Source: Luteibacter aegosomaticola
GTDB lineage: Bacteria; Pseudomonadota; Gammaproteobacteria; Xanthomonadales; Rhodanobacteraceae
Direction of reading: 5' to 3'
Assembly: GCF_023078475.1 (NCBI RefSeq)
Contig: NZ_CP095741.1
Coordinates: forward strand, 2,790,001-2,854,000
DNA length: 64,000 nt
In this document: positions 9,034 through 17,312 of the stretch, in pieces
How positions within the stretch are numbered: position 1 is the stretch's first letter
Layout: every line of letters begins with the position of its first letter
Translations under genes and position numbers: made by a program
The notes under the pieces: generated by a model
Seen by the model: only the letters and a program-made list of their open reading frames with translations
Databases searched by the model: none
What the model was told of the DNA's origin: nothing

Positions 9034-9300
9034 GTGCGTACGAAGCGGTTCTCCGAGCAGCAAATCGCCAATGCCCTTTCCCGGCTGGCAACCGGGTGCG
9101 AGCCCCAAGTCGTCTGCGACGACCTGCAGATCACGCGCGAGACGCTGGAGGCCTGGCAAGGTCGCTATGCCGACACAGCGACCCCCACCGCGGCGCACCT
9201 GCGCAACATGGAAGCGGAGCTCGGCGCATTGAAGCGCATGTACGCGGAACTCGCGCTTGAAAACCAACGCCTGAAGGCATTGATTGCCGGGAAGCGATAG
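9034..9300 (+). CDS. Orphan IS3-OrfA-like protein
   Basis: 88 aa beginning at a GTG preceded by GGAGGG at 9022. KRFSEQQIANALSRLATG opens a Transposase_8 HTH, and LKRMYAELALENQRLKALI is the leucine-zipper tail of IS3 OrfA. OrfA is near full length, but no OrfB or inverted repeats follow; 21 bp downstream an SRPBCC gene begins. It is either a stranded OrfA or a domesticated DNA-binding protein. It differs clearly from the OrfA-like protein at 7192. Confidence 0.7.
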   Translation: MRTKRFSEQQIANALSRLATGCEPQVVCDDLQITRETLEAWQGRYADTATPTAAHLRNMEAELGALKRMYAELALENQRLKALIAGKR

Positions 9301-9321
9301 CCCACCCCAGCGAGCGCAAGC

Positions 9322-9774
9322 ATGCCAGAACACGTCTACACCATCACGATCCGCGCACGCCCCGAGGCCGTCTTCGATGTGTTGGTGGATTTGCACCATT
9401 ACAGCAACTGGCTTTCGCATTCCGCAGTGTTTCGGGGCACACAAGCCATCTCGGACGGGCCCATCGCGGAAGGTACTCGCTACACCGAGCGCAGCCCGTT
9501 CGGGACGCGTAACGGTGTCATCGTGAGCCTGCAGCGCCCCTCGTGCATCGCCTATCACCAGCCAATGGCTCTCAGGCCAGCGTGGTTGGGATACCTTGAC
9601 ATCAACGTGACGGACACCCTGACCGGTATCGGCCCCGACACGGAGCTTTCCCGGAAGCTCCGCATTTGCGCGCATGTGCCTGTGCGTTTTGTCATGCACG
9701 CCATCCACTGGTTCTTTGCCGGCGAGATAAGGCGGATGCACGCGCAACTCAAGGCATACGTCGAGCGTCGCTGA
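9322..9774 (+). CDS. SRPBCC (START/polyketide-cyclase-like) protein
   Basis: 150 aa; the opening HVYTITIRARPEAVFDVLVD and the following tryptophan are typical of SRPBCC helix-grip proteins that bind small hydrophobic ligands. No enzyme-specific residues are recognised. Its 3' end overlaps the convergent antiporter gene by 26 bp. Possibly co-transcribed with the OrfA-like gene 21 bp upstream. Confidence 0.8.
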   Translation: MPEHVYTITIRARPEAVFDVLVDLHHYSNWLSHSAVFRGTQAISDGPIAEGTRYTERSPFGTRNGVIVSLQRPSCIAYHQPMALRPAWLGYLDINVTDTLTGIGPDTELSRKLRICAHVPVRFVMHAIHWFFAGEIRRMHAQLKAYVERR

Positions 9775-11047
9775 GCGGAACCCTTCGACGGTCGGTGAGG
9801 AGGTAAAGGCCGAGGGATGCGCAGACCAGCGATACCACAATGACGCCAGCGGCCAGAAAAATGGAGAGGTCACGGGCTGGCCACGGCTCCCCTGAACCGG
9901 TCTGGAGGGGGATTGCCATGGCCGCCGCAAGCGTCACGGCACCCCTCGCGCCTGCCACTGCGGAGATGCCCACCACGCGAAGTTCGGCGAGCGTAAACGC
10001 ACCCCGCCAGCGCTGCCCTGTGGGTTGGCGAAAACGAAGCGCCACCCATGCCCATAATGCTCGAATCAGCGTGAGCACGGCGCAGATCGCCGCGACGTAT
10101 ACCCCAAGCCACCAGAACTCGTCTTTTGCTGCCTGGCCGAGTGCCCGGTTCGCCGCACCAATGATCGCTGGTAACTGTTGGCCAAGCACAACAAAAATTG
10201 CGCCGTTGCCCGCGAACGCCACGGCGTCCCATACAGCACGCCGCCGGATGCGCGTCACCGCCGACGCCCGCCCTGCCCGCTCCTCGACACCCATCGTGAT
10301 GCCCGCCGCGACGGCCGCGAGGATGCCCGACGCATGCAACGCATCGGCCAACAGGTAGGCCACGAAAGGAATGATGAGACTCACCAGGACCTGTACCCCC
10401 ACCTCCTCGCCGAGCGAACGTGCGACCCAGTCCTTCGCCGCGTTGGCAACCAGGCAGACCGCGGCGCCGACCATCAATCCAATGACTGCTACCCACACGA
10501 ATGTGCCAAGGGCCTGAGGTGCGGAAAACGTTCCCGTGGCTGCCGCCGCCATCGCAAAGCGAAAACAGACGATTCCGGATGCGTCGTTGAGGAGGGACTC
10601 TCCCTCAAGAATAAGCATCAGCCTCGGCGGCAGGGGCAACCGCGCCGCCATGGACGTGACCGCCACCGTGTCGGTCGGTGAGAGTATGGCGGCCAATGCG
10701 AACGCACCCGCCATCGTGAATGTGGGAATCAGCCAGTGGATGAACGCGCCCACACCCGCGACGGTCAGGCAGACCAGGCCGAATGCGAGGGACACAATCG
10801 TCCCTTTGTCTGCGAAGAGCCCTTCCCGGGGTAATCGCCAGCCATCCAGAAAGAGCAGCGGCGCCAGGAAGAGCAGAAAGAACGTGTCGGGCGAGAGGCT
10901 CAAATCCAGGGGATGGGCAACATCCAACGCGCTCCCGAGCGCAATTTGCACGAGTGGCAGCGGCACGCGCTGGCCAAGGGCGCGGGTCAGCACGGCGCTC
11001 ACCACCACCGTGGAGAGAAGGAGGACTGTGACGATAACGGTGTCCAC
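9749..11047 (-). CDS. CPA1-family cation:proton antiporter
   Basis: 432 aa, about 12 membrane helices. It has the CPA1 motifs AILSPTDTVAVTSM and LILEGESLLNDASGIVCFR, with the Asn-Asp pair used for ion exchange. It starts at GTG 11047, 36 bp after the DoxX gene of the bufferin-type operon and on the same strand, so it may be its last gene. It exchanges Na+ or K+ for H+ in the inner membrane. Whether it contributes to metal handling is unknown. Confidence 0.88.
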   Translation of the reverse strand: MDTVIVTVLLLSTVVVSAVLTRALGQRVPLPLVQIALGSALDVAHPLDLSLSPDTFFLLFLAPLLFLDGWRLPREGLFADKGTIVSLAFGLVCLTVAGVGAFIHWLIPTFTMAGAFALAAILSPTDTVAVTSMAARLPLPPRLMLILEGESLLNDASGIVCFRFAMAAAATGTFSAPQALGTFVWVAVIGLMVGAAVCLVANAAKDWVARSLGEEVGVQVLVSLIIPFVAYLLADALHASGILAAVAAGITMGVEERAGRASAVTRIRRRAVWDAVAFAGNGAIFVVLGQQLPAIIGAANRALGQAAKDEFWWLGVYVAAICAVLTLIRALWAWVALRFRQPTGQRWRGAFTLAELRVVGISAVAGARGAVTLAAAMAIPLQTGSGEPWPARDLSIFLAAGVIVVSLVCASLGLYLLTDRRRVPLSDARRMP

Positions 11048-11083
11048 GATTTCTCCGCATATACGATGGCTGGCTGGTCGCGT

Positions 11084-11578
11084 TCACTGTCCGCGTGGCA
11101 GACGACGCGACTGGAGAAGCCGGTCGAGCGAAAGTGGGCCGGCCCCCAGCGCCATTGCTGCCAGCGCGAGCGCAGCCCAATACAAATGGAAGTTGGCCCA
11201 ACCGTCGGGGAACACAAGCTGGATGACGGACGTCATTACGAGCAGGCCAAAGGCTGCGGCGCGGGTCGCCAACCCCGCAAGCAATAGCGCAGGCAAGACT
11301 ATCTCTGCACAGGCGACGAGCCAGGCAACCTGGTCCGGCCAGGGGATGGCGACCTGCGCATTAAAAATGTGGAGCTTGAACTGCTCTTCGAAAAGGTAGC
11401 TTGTCGCCGGCGACAAGCTGAACCAGCCATCCCAGCGCGTGCGCCCTGACCGCAGAAATGGCAATGCCAAAGCAACCCGCACCGCAACCGGCGCAAGCGC
11501 AGTGCCCATGCTGGCAAGAGCCGCGTGGACGTGGACCATCCACGGAAGGCGCGAAGGTCGAATTAAGCGGTCAATCAC
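11084..11578 (-). CDS. DoxX-family membrane protein of bufferin operon (BufD-like)
   Basis: 164 aa with four hydrophobic segments and the DoxX motif WLVACAEIVLPALLLAGLAT. The start is GTG 11578, overlapping the end of bufC by 8 bp (stop at 11571-11573), which indicates coupling. DoxX proteins are standard fourth members of DUF2282/DUF692/DUF2063 operons; their role there is unclear and may be redox- or membrane-related. The longer open frame to 11719 lies inside bufC and is rejected. Confidence 0.85.
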   Translation of the reverse strand: MIDRLIRPSRLPWMVHVHAALASMGTALAPVAVRVALALPFLRSGRTRWDGWFSLSPATSYLFEEQFKLHIFNAQVAIPWPDQVAWLVACAEIVLPALLLAGLATRAAAFGLLVMTSVIQLVFPDGWANFHLYWAALALAAMALGAGPLSLDRLLQSRRLPRGQ

Positions 11579-12371
11579 TGAAAATCTCCGGGGAAGAGAG
11601 GTCGGTACGCACGGCGACAACCATACGCGCGTCGATGAGGAGGCGCAGGTGAGAAACCAGGTCGAAGTCGCCGGCCCCATGGACAGCGAGTGTTGCGGCG
11701 GCGGTGAGATCTTCGCCACGCATCAGCCCGGCAAAGAACGCGGCGCCTCCGCGACCCAGACGGATAACCAAAACGTCCTGCTCTGGGCGAATGACAACGC
11801 AGCTCTCCTGCCCCTCATCCAGATGCACCGTCCGCATGGCGGAGGCATGGGTATTCGCTTCCCAGATGGACACCACAGGATAAGGCGAGTGCAGGAGACG
11901 CGCAGAGGGGTGCATGACGACCCGCGTATGCACATCCCCTGAGAGGGCCGCCATGAGCGCGCCCGGTTCGAGCACGGGCGACTCCCTCGCGTGGTACGCC
12001 TCGACCCAGGCCCGCTCCAGCCGCGCGACATCCCCGAGATACGGCAGCGCTGCGGCAGGAGGGAAACCGTCGATAAACGCCGCGAACGATGCGCCATATT
12101 CCGCCATCACAGGCGAGCCTGGTACCTCACCCACGCAATACGCCTTCGCCACGGCACGGAAGAACTCGGTGCCGACCAGCCTGAGGGTGACCGGATAGGC
12201 GTCCTCAAGCGTGAGCACCTGCCCCAACACCGCATTGTTCCGGTAGACAGCGAAGCGTCGTTCCGGATTCGGCGATGGACCACCTGCGATGCCTGCCGGA
12301 ACGGGAAGTGAGGGGTCGAGCACGGCATCACCAAAACGTGACTGCCAACCACCTTCGGACCGGGCATTCAT
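11571..12371 (-). CDS. DUF2063 partner protein of MNIO enzyme (BufC-like)
   Basis: 266 aa. The N-terminal 95 residues contain RRFAVYRNNAVLGQVLTLED and YPVTLRLVGTEFFRAVAKAY, the DUF2063 signature once labelled putative DNA-binding. In MbnC/HvfC/BufC proteins this domain recruits the precursor peptide to the DUF692 enzyme. The start ATG overlaps the stop of the upstream unknown gene (ATGA at 12368). It acts in the cytoplasm as part of the peptide-modification complex. Confidence 0.9.
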   Translation of the reverse strand: MNARSEGGWQSRFGDAVLDPSLPVPAGIAGGPSPNPERRFAVYRNNAVLGQVLTLEDAYPVTLRLVGTEFFRAVAKAYCVGEVPGSPVMAEYGASFAAFIDGFPPAAALPYLGDVARLERAWVEAYHARESPVLEPGALMAALSGDVHTRVVMHPSARLLHSPYPVVSIWEANTHASAMRTVHLDEGQESCVVIRPEQDVLVIRLGRGGAAFFAGLMRGEDLTAAATLAVHGAGDFDLVSHLRLLIDARMVVAVRTDLSSPEIFSD

Positions 12372-13381
12372 GGCACGGCGCCCGGCGGCAACGGCGGCAC
12401 GGCCGATACCGCAGACCGGTGCAACACGTTTGACCAGAACATCTGCAGTTGTGCAAGGCCTCCCGCCGTTGAACTCCAGAGTGTTGAATCACACACCAGC
12501 AAGGTTCCGTTGAACACGCCCGGCCGCGATTGGAGCATGGCATCGAAGTCCCGCCAGCCGCCATCACAGAACGGATGTGGCGGCGCCGTTGGTTCGACCT
12601 GTTGCTGAACGAGTACGTCGAGGCGGTCCCGCGCCTGACCGACGCGCTCAAAGTGAGGGAGGTGCGGGTGCGCATTGAACGTCTCTACCTCCTTCAACAG
12701 CCCCCACCGGTCCAGTGCGCGCGCCGCCCGGAATGGCCACGGCGCGCCCCTGCTGTCGAGACGCGGACGCAGGCCAAAACGGTTCTCCACTGGCACGCCC
12801 AGCGCGGCGAGTACGGCCCGACCGAAGCCACCGAACCGCTGCTGCGGCGGAATGGAGCGGTCCCCATGATGGTGAAACTCCGTTTCCTGATGGCGCTCCC
12901 ACACGTCTGGGGTCACGTCACTGGTGTCCCCTATGTCGTGATGCGGGCATACGAACAGCAGGTTGTCAGGTGCCCTGAGAAAGCGGCGGAGCGCTTTCAT
13001 CTCTCCTGTTGAGGGGCGTTGTCGCGATTTCATGGAATCGAAGCTGACGATGATCAGAGTATCAACATCGCCCAAGAGCTCATCCGTCAATTCCAGGGTT
13101 CCGACGTTGTCGTCGACCCTTTCAAGCAGCAACACCGGGTGACGGGTAATCGCCTTCGCCAGATGTAGAAAGTTGTGAAAATTGGGGAGCTGGATGTGAT
13201 CGAGGAACCCCGCAATCCCCTGGTCGATGTCAGGCGACCGCGCAAGGTGCTCAAATCGCGGGTACTGGATTCGGCGCGTCTCGAACAGCGCTGGGAATCG
13301 GTTGTTGATGTCGGCCAGCGCGGCGCCTGTCTCAAGCGGCCGGCTCCAGGAGAAGTAGAGGCACACCCGGTGTTCAGCCAT
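12368..13381 (-). CDS. Unknown protein inserted in bufferin operon, between bufB and bufC
   Basis: 337 aa, not recognised as any canonical bufferin gene. The N-terminal half looks like a Rossmann/GATase1-like sheet: HPVLLLERVDD, DTLIIVSFDSM and a helix ALRRFLRAPDNLLFVCPHHD. The end, NGTLLVCDSTLWSS, resembles the last strand and helix of DUF4350/ABC-auxiliary-type domains. It is rich in histidine clusters (PHHD, HQETEFHHHGDR, NAHPHLPHF). The start ATG 13381 overlaps the bufB stop by 8 bp and its stop overlaps the bufC start by 4 bp, so it is tightly coupled inside the operon. A metal-binding or scaffold role is only an inference. Confidence 0.85.
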   Translation of the reverse strand: MAEHRVCLYFSWSRPLETGAALADINNRFPALFETRRIQYPRFEHLARSPDIDQGIAGFLDHIQLPNFHNFLHLAKAITRHPVLLLERVDDNVGTLELTDELLGDVDTLIIVSFDSMKSRQRPSTGEMKALRRFLRAPDNLLFVCPHHDIGDTSDVTPDVWERHQETEFHHHGDRSIPPQQRFGGFGRAVLAALGVPVENRFGLRPRLDSRGAPWPFRAARALDRWGLLKEVETFNAHPHLPHFERVGQARDRLDVLVQQQVEPTAPPHPFCDGGWRDFDAMLQSRPGVFNGTLLVCDSTLWSSTAGGLAQLQMFWSNVLHRSAVSAVPPLPPGAVP

Positions 13382-14297
13382 GGCCGGCTCCGGGACGTTG
13401 CGAAGACCCCATGGCCGCCAAGATGCCGCGCGCGATGACGTCCGCGTGCGCTGCCTCGCCGACCAGCACATCGAGGGAGGGAACACTCGCGTCCCACTCG
13501 ATCAGAGTCGGCCTGACCCCAACGAGGCTGAGCGCGGCTTCGTACAGCGCCCAGACGGACGATCCGACGCGACGGTCATGTGTGTCAATCAGCACTTCTT
13601 CGAGGGTTCCCTCGTTTTCCCGCTGGTGGCCTGCGAGGTGGAATTCACCGACGGCCCCGGCGTTAATTCGGCTGACATAATCAAACGGGTCTCTTTCATG
13701 GTTGGCGCACGACACGACGATATTGTTGATGTCGAGGAGGATGCCGCAACCTGTCCGGCCGACAATTTCATTGATGAAATCCGTTTCCTCGAAAGTACTC
13801 TCGTCAAAACGGATGTACGTGGCCGGGTTTTCAAGGAGGATGTTGCGACCAAGATGGCTCTGCACCGCGTCGATGTGCTCACACATCCGACGCAACGTGT
13901 CGTGCGTGTATGGCAACGGCAAGAGGTCATTGAGAAAGCCCCTCGGGTGCGTTGACCAGGCCAGATGTTCGGAGAACATGGCAGGTTCGTATCGATCGAC
14001 GAGAGTTTTAAGGCGGTCCAGATGTGCACGATCCAGGGGCAGATGGCCGCCAAGTGACAGGCCCACTCCGTGAACGGAGATGGCGTAGTGCTCCCGGATG
14101 GCGGTGAGATACCGGTGCGGCGGACCTCCCGCGCTCATGTAGTTCTCGGCATGCACCTCAAAAAAGGCAACCGCAGGCCTGTTCTCGATGATTTCCCGGT
14201 AGTGCTCGGGCTTGAGGCTTATTCCACCCCATCGTTCCACCGGCATGCCGCGCGATGGACGATCGACAAGCGAAGAATCTGACCAGACGATGGACAC
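13374..14297 (-). CDS. DUF692 multinuclear non-haem iron oxidase (BufB/MbnB-like)
   Basis: 307 aa TIM-barrel of the MNIO family. Conserved blocks include FEVHAENYMSAGGP, the FSEHLAW strand, LLENPATYI, GILLDINNIVVSCANH, EFHLAGH and LIEWDASVPSL, which supply the His/Glu/Asp/Asn iron ligands. In bufferin systems the enzyme converts precursor cysteines to 5-thiooxazoles. It starts at GTG 14297 (ATG 14246 is an alternative), 74 bp after the precursor gene with a hairpin in between. Confidence 0.92.
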   Translation of the reverse strand: MSIVWSDSSLVDRPSRGMPVERWGGISLKPEHYREIIENRPAVAFFEVHAENYMSAGGPPHRYLTAIREHYAISVHGVGLSLGGHLPLDRAHLDRLKTLVDRYEPAMFSEHLAWSTHPRGFLNDLLPLPYTHDTLRRMCEHIDAVQSHLGRNILLENPATYIRFDESTFEETDFINEIVGRTGCGILLDINNIVVSCANHERDPFDYVSRINAGAVGEFHLAGHQRENEGTLEEVLIDTHDRRVGSSVWALYEAALSLVGVRPTLIEWDASVPSLDVLVGEAAHADVIARGILAAMGSSQRPGAGHG

Positions 14298-14334
14298 AGT
14301 GCCGCCTTGAATTCATGTAAGTGCTTCTTGAGGA

Positions 14335-14363
14335 CCCGTCCGGCACGGGCATCGCCGGACGGG
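14335..14363 (-). terminator. Intra-operon hairpin after bufA
   Basis: CCCGTCCGGC and GCCGGACGGG form a perfect 10-bp GC-rich stem with a 9-base loop, placed just after the bufA stop (14372) and before bufB (14297). No T-run follows on the minus strand, so it is probably an attenuator or mRNA-stabilising 3' structure. It would keep the precursor transcript more abundant than that of the enzymes, a common arrangement in RiPP operons. That effect is inferred. Confidence 0.6.
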
Positions 14364-14371
14364 GCGCGACA

Positions 14372-14704
14372 TCAGACCCTCGGTGAGAGGCTACCCGGGC
14401 CATTCGGGGTGTTCACCGCGGTGCAGGTACCCTTCGGCACGAGCTTGAACGCGTTACCCTGATAGTCCTGCGTGCTCGTTCCAGCACACGTGGTGCCGGC
14501 GCCCGCATAGCAGTCGTTCTGCCCCTTCAGGGCAGTGCCAAAGCATGGCTCCACCTTTCCGGACTTGACCAACTGCGTATGTTCCGCCTGGATTTTCTTC
14601 TGGGCCGGTGTGAAGTCCTCGGCCATGGCGGTTCCACAACCCAGGCCTGCGACGACAGTGGCCAACGCGCTGGCGACAAGAAGGTTCATGGATCGGTTTG
14701 ACAT
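14372..14704 (-). CDS. DUF2282 bufferin-type precursor peptide (BufA1-like)
   Basis: 110 aa. A Sec signal peptide ends at about residue 28 (GCGTAMA). The mature part has four Cys at 54, 65, 73 and 94 in [21 protein letters not shown] and KGTC, the DUF2282/BufA1 pattern. Related bufferins are copper-binding RiPPs in which the two central Cys become thiooxazoles and the outer pair forms a disulfide. GAGG lies 9 bases before the ATG. It is the first gene of the minus-strand operon, followed by the MNIO enzyme. It is expected to be exported to the periplasm and to buffer copper. Confidence 0.92.
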   Translation of the reverse strand: MSNRSMNLLVASALATVVAGLGCGTAMAEDFTPAQKKIQAEHTQLVKSGKVEPCFGTALKGQNDCYAGAGTTCAGTSTQDYQGNAFKLVPKGTCTAVNTPNGPGSLSPRV

Positions 14705-15659
14705 GGATGCATCCTCACTGGGATTGGGAACGGAGAGGCCCGATCGACGCGAGCCCCATGAAGATGTTGTGTCGAATGCCGCAGGCTTGATTGCATACCG
14801 TTGTGCAGCATGTCACGCGGTTGCGCCCGTGCGGCGTCACCGTCGGATCGGTCGACCGGCGTCACGCCGACTCCGCGCGTCGCTGCTCCTGTGCATCCAT
14901 GCGGGCCGTCCCTGCGCAACCTTCCGATGTCGCGGCATGGGCCGGTGGTTTGAACGCCGCGGCGACACTCACTGGAATGATCCCTGGCATGGTCGGACGC
15001 CCGCTGCACAACTGAGCGCCCGCTCGCGCTCGTCAGAGCCCCTGTCCTCTGAGGCTCTCTTTAGCCCGGCACTCCCCTTCAAAGACGTGGGATCCCGCGC
15101 TTGCGATGCAATGGAGACGCCTGCAAAGCAGCGTCCAACGGATCGGCTCAATACGGTTGCTCCGGCCTGCCCAGCCACTGTGGCCAACGGCGTGGTCCTC
15201 ACGTCTTCCAACATGAATCTTTTTACACCTGCCGATCGGGTTGGAATGCCGGAGCACTTCCCAACCGAACGGAACAGCGTGCCCAAGAACCAAGTCCGCA
15301 CACAGGCATCAACTCGACGACTTCAGACTTGGTCTGCTGTGCAAACGGGCCATGCTTTCATGCGTATTGCACGCGCAACGTCACAGCTTCCGAGCAATTG
15401 CCGCACCTATAGAATGCGCCTTCCTTCCTCAATGGAAACCGGCCGGTTCCCGATCCTTCGCTCCCCTGAGTCGAAAAAGACTCCGTGCTGGAGTCACCAC
15501 GTACCAATGTGCCACCACAGCTACAGCCACCCGAAGGCGAGAGGACACTGCCCTGCTGTGTCCCGTCAACGGCTGAGCGGACCCTGCAGTCTTCCGACAG
15601 GTCTCATCGTGCTATTTACGATTGCGACCCGGCACAGCCTTATATCGCGCGCCGGAGCC
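14705..15659. other. Stretch without a supportable gene
   Basis: About 0.95 kb upstream of the bufferin operon. One plus-strand frame stays open through it, but its composition is Arg/Ser/Pro-rich shadow-like and shows no domain until the XRE-like relic at 15660. The operon promoter should lie within the first 100-150 bases; no convincing -35/-10 or ECF box was identified by eye. Confidence 0.5.
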
Positions 15660-15860
15660 AAACGCGCAAATCCGTTAACTCGTCGATCGATTGGATCGAC
15701 ACGGGTGGCGATGCTGTGCGCGCAGGCTTTGATATCTGGCGTCAAAGGCGGGACCTGGCGAAATTATGTCGCGGGCCTCCCGATTCTCCGCTACCTCGCC
15801 CGCGACATCGAGTGGCTGGTGGGATTGCCATCGGGCTGGGTGAGCGGTCTTGTGACGGTC
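15660..15860 (+). pseudogene. XRE-like mini-protein relic
   Basis: From about ATG 15711 the plus frame reads GGTWRNYVAGLPILRYLARD then IEWLVGLPSGWV, matching the motif L-x-x-x-x-x-G-x-x-x-P-x-x-x-A-R-D-I-E-W...G-W-L-D shared by the proteins at 52269, 28707 and 38590. The N-terminal NL...L helix is not convincing, so it is probably truncated or decayed. The frame has no stop before 16292, so it runs into the small gene at 15996. Whether a fused 193-aa product is made is unknown. Confidence 0.5.
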
Positions 15861-15995
15861 CAAACTGCTCGCCTCCCCGGTCACATCGAATCGCTGCCAC
15901 CCTCCGGGGGGGACGGCCCTACGCAAGGATCTGGACACCCCGCGGTCCGAGAGCGCACCCTGACCCAACCCCGCATCCCTCGCAACGGACCAGCA

Positions 15996-16292
15996 ATGAC
16001 GGACAATAACGCTGCCATCGACACCGCAGCCCTGCTACAGGAAGGTGCGGGTCTGCGTGACGCCCTGTTCGTCTACGACATCACCGAAGTGCGTTTTCGT
16101 GTGCTTCGGATCCGCGAACTGGCCGTCATTCTCGGATTGCCGGAAGTCCACGCGGCCGCCGAAGTATTGGCCCATGATCTCCGAGGAGAGGGTCAGCTCC
16201 CGCGCCCGGACAGCGCGTCGGCTCTTGTCTCGTTATCGGATGCAGTCAACGCACTTCACAGAAAACTGCGCAGACTGTCGCCGCCGGGTTGA
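15996..16292 (+). CDS. Stand-alone N-domain protein of the two-domain XRE-like family
   Basis: 98 aa, all helical. The pattern L-x-x-A-L...I-x-E...R-x-x-R-I...A-A-E-x-L...A-L-x-x-L-S-D-A-V aligns with the first 85 residues of the proteins at 28707 and 38590. It lacks their C-terminal XRE-like half; a separate XRE-like protein follows at 16566. ATG 15996 is the natural start, although the frame is open upstream. Function unknown; possibly a dimerisation or ligand module. Confidence 0.55.
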   Translation: MTDNNAAIDTAALLQEGAGLRDALFVYDITEVRFRVLRIRELAVILGLPEVHAAAEVLAHDLRGEGQLPRPDSASALVSLSDAVNALHRKLRRLSPPG

Positions 16293-16565
16293 ACCAGCCC
16301 CGGCCGCCGGGGGCGCGTTTTGCGCCAGGTCAGCGCCCCATCGTCGCTCCCACCTGAAGGCCCTGCCATCACTCGGTCGGTACATACCGCCGCTTTCGAG
16401 GAGCCGTGCGGGGGGGCGCTGCGGCCCGTGACTCCGCGACTGGCCCCATGCGCCGCCCGTTTCCCCATAGGACTTTCGGGTGCCGTAGATCATCGCGGTA
16501 CGTCAAGTCTGACCGTCAGCGGCCGATAATGAGCTGTCCCATGCGTCAACAGTTCCCTGCCTGCC

Positions 16566-16916
16566 ATGACCAACCCTTTCTCCACTACCCGAACCGCCAA
16601 TCTCAGAGCGCTCTGCGCGGCGCTCGAACGCCGAGCCCTTGCCGGCTCACACCGGTTGGCCGCCGCGTTCGGGCCATCAATGACCCCTGAACGCCTCAGA
16701 GCGCTCCTTGCGGGGTCACCGATGCCTGATTTCCTCGCCCGCTCCGTGGAACATCTCATGGGAGTGCCCTGGCACTGGCTTGACGAGGCCCACGACACAG
16801 TCGAGGATGCCGCCCGCCATCTCCTCGTCGAGCAGGCGCTCCGGGCGGAGTTCCCGGAGCGCCTCACGGCGCACCCGGAGGTCGTTGCCGCCCTTCCCGC
16901 CCTGCTCGACGCCTAG
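16566..16916 (+). CDS. XRE-like mini-protein
   Basis: 116 aa. RTANLRALCAAL opens the helix typical of XRE repressors, MTPERLRALLAGSPMPDFLA follows, then RSVEHLMGVPWHWLDE in place of the usual I-E-x-x-x-x-x-P-x-G-W-L-D. The C-terminal 40 residues (AARHLLVEQALRAEF...) are extra compared with the other family members. A frameshifted near-copy lies at 47897. A DNA-binding role is inferred from the fold only. Confidence 0.65.
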   Translation: MTNPFSTTRTANLRALCAALERRALAGSHRLAAAFGPSMTPERLRALLAGSPMPDFLARSVEHLMGVPWHWLDEAHDTVEDAARHLLVEQALRAEFPERLTAHPEVVAALPALLDA

Positions 16917-17054
16917 CCGGCCTGCGGACGACTCAAGCAAAAGGTGTCAACGCGCCACCGTCCAAAAACGCGGGTTTATCGGCGCGGACATGGCCGTGGA
17001 GGGCAGGCTTTGGGGAAGCCCCGGCCGCTGTCTCAACGGGTGCAAATAGCACCC

Positions 17055-17292
17055 ATGAGCGCTCGGAATCCTGTCCCCATCGGGCATACCCCTGACCAGC
17101 CCCGGCGGATGTCGAAAGAGCGCCTTGATGGCACACAGACGATCACAACCGGCGCGCGGCCATCTTCAAGGTACGTTGGCCCTTATCGACCAGGGAGAGC
17201 ACATCCCCGACACCATCGCCCGGGAGATCGACTGGTTCATGAATCGCCCACCCGGGTGGCTCCATCGGGGGCCGGAAGAGACCGATCCCTGA
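17055..17292 (+). pseudogene. Frameshifted XRE-like mini-protein
   Basis: Frame 1 from ATG 17128 reads GTLALIDQGEHIPDTIARE then IDWFMNRPPGWLHRG and stops at 17292, clearly the C-terminal half of the XRE-like family. The matching N-terminus (PRRMSKERLDG) is in another frame beginning at ATG 17055, so a frameshift lies near 17125-17160. A 54-aa remnant from 17128 could still be translated. Confidence 0.5.
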
Positions 17293-17312
17293 CATCGGTC
17301 GATCTTGCCTGG

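Noticed and set aside
10536..11399. 287-aa frame antisense to the antiporter and DoxX genes
   Set aside because: No domain; overlaps two well-supported genes on the opposite strand.
14535..15700. Long plus-strand open frame leading into the gene at 15996
   Set aside because: Composition is Arg/Ser/Pro/Cys-rich, with no domain, and its first part is antisense to the bufferin precursor; only the last part (from about 15660) shows family similarity.
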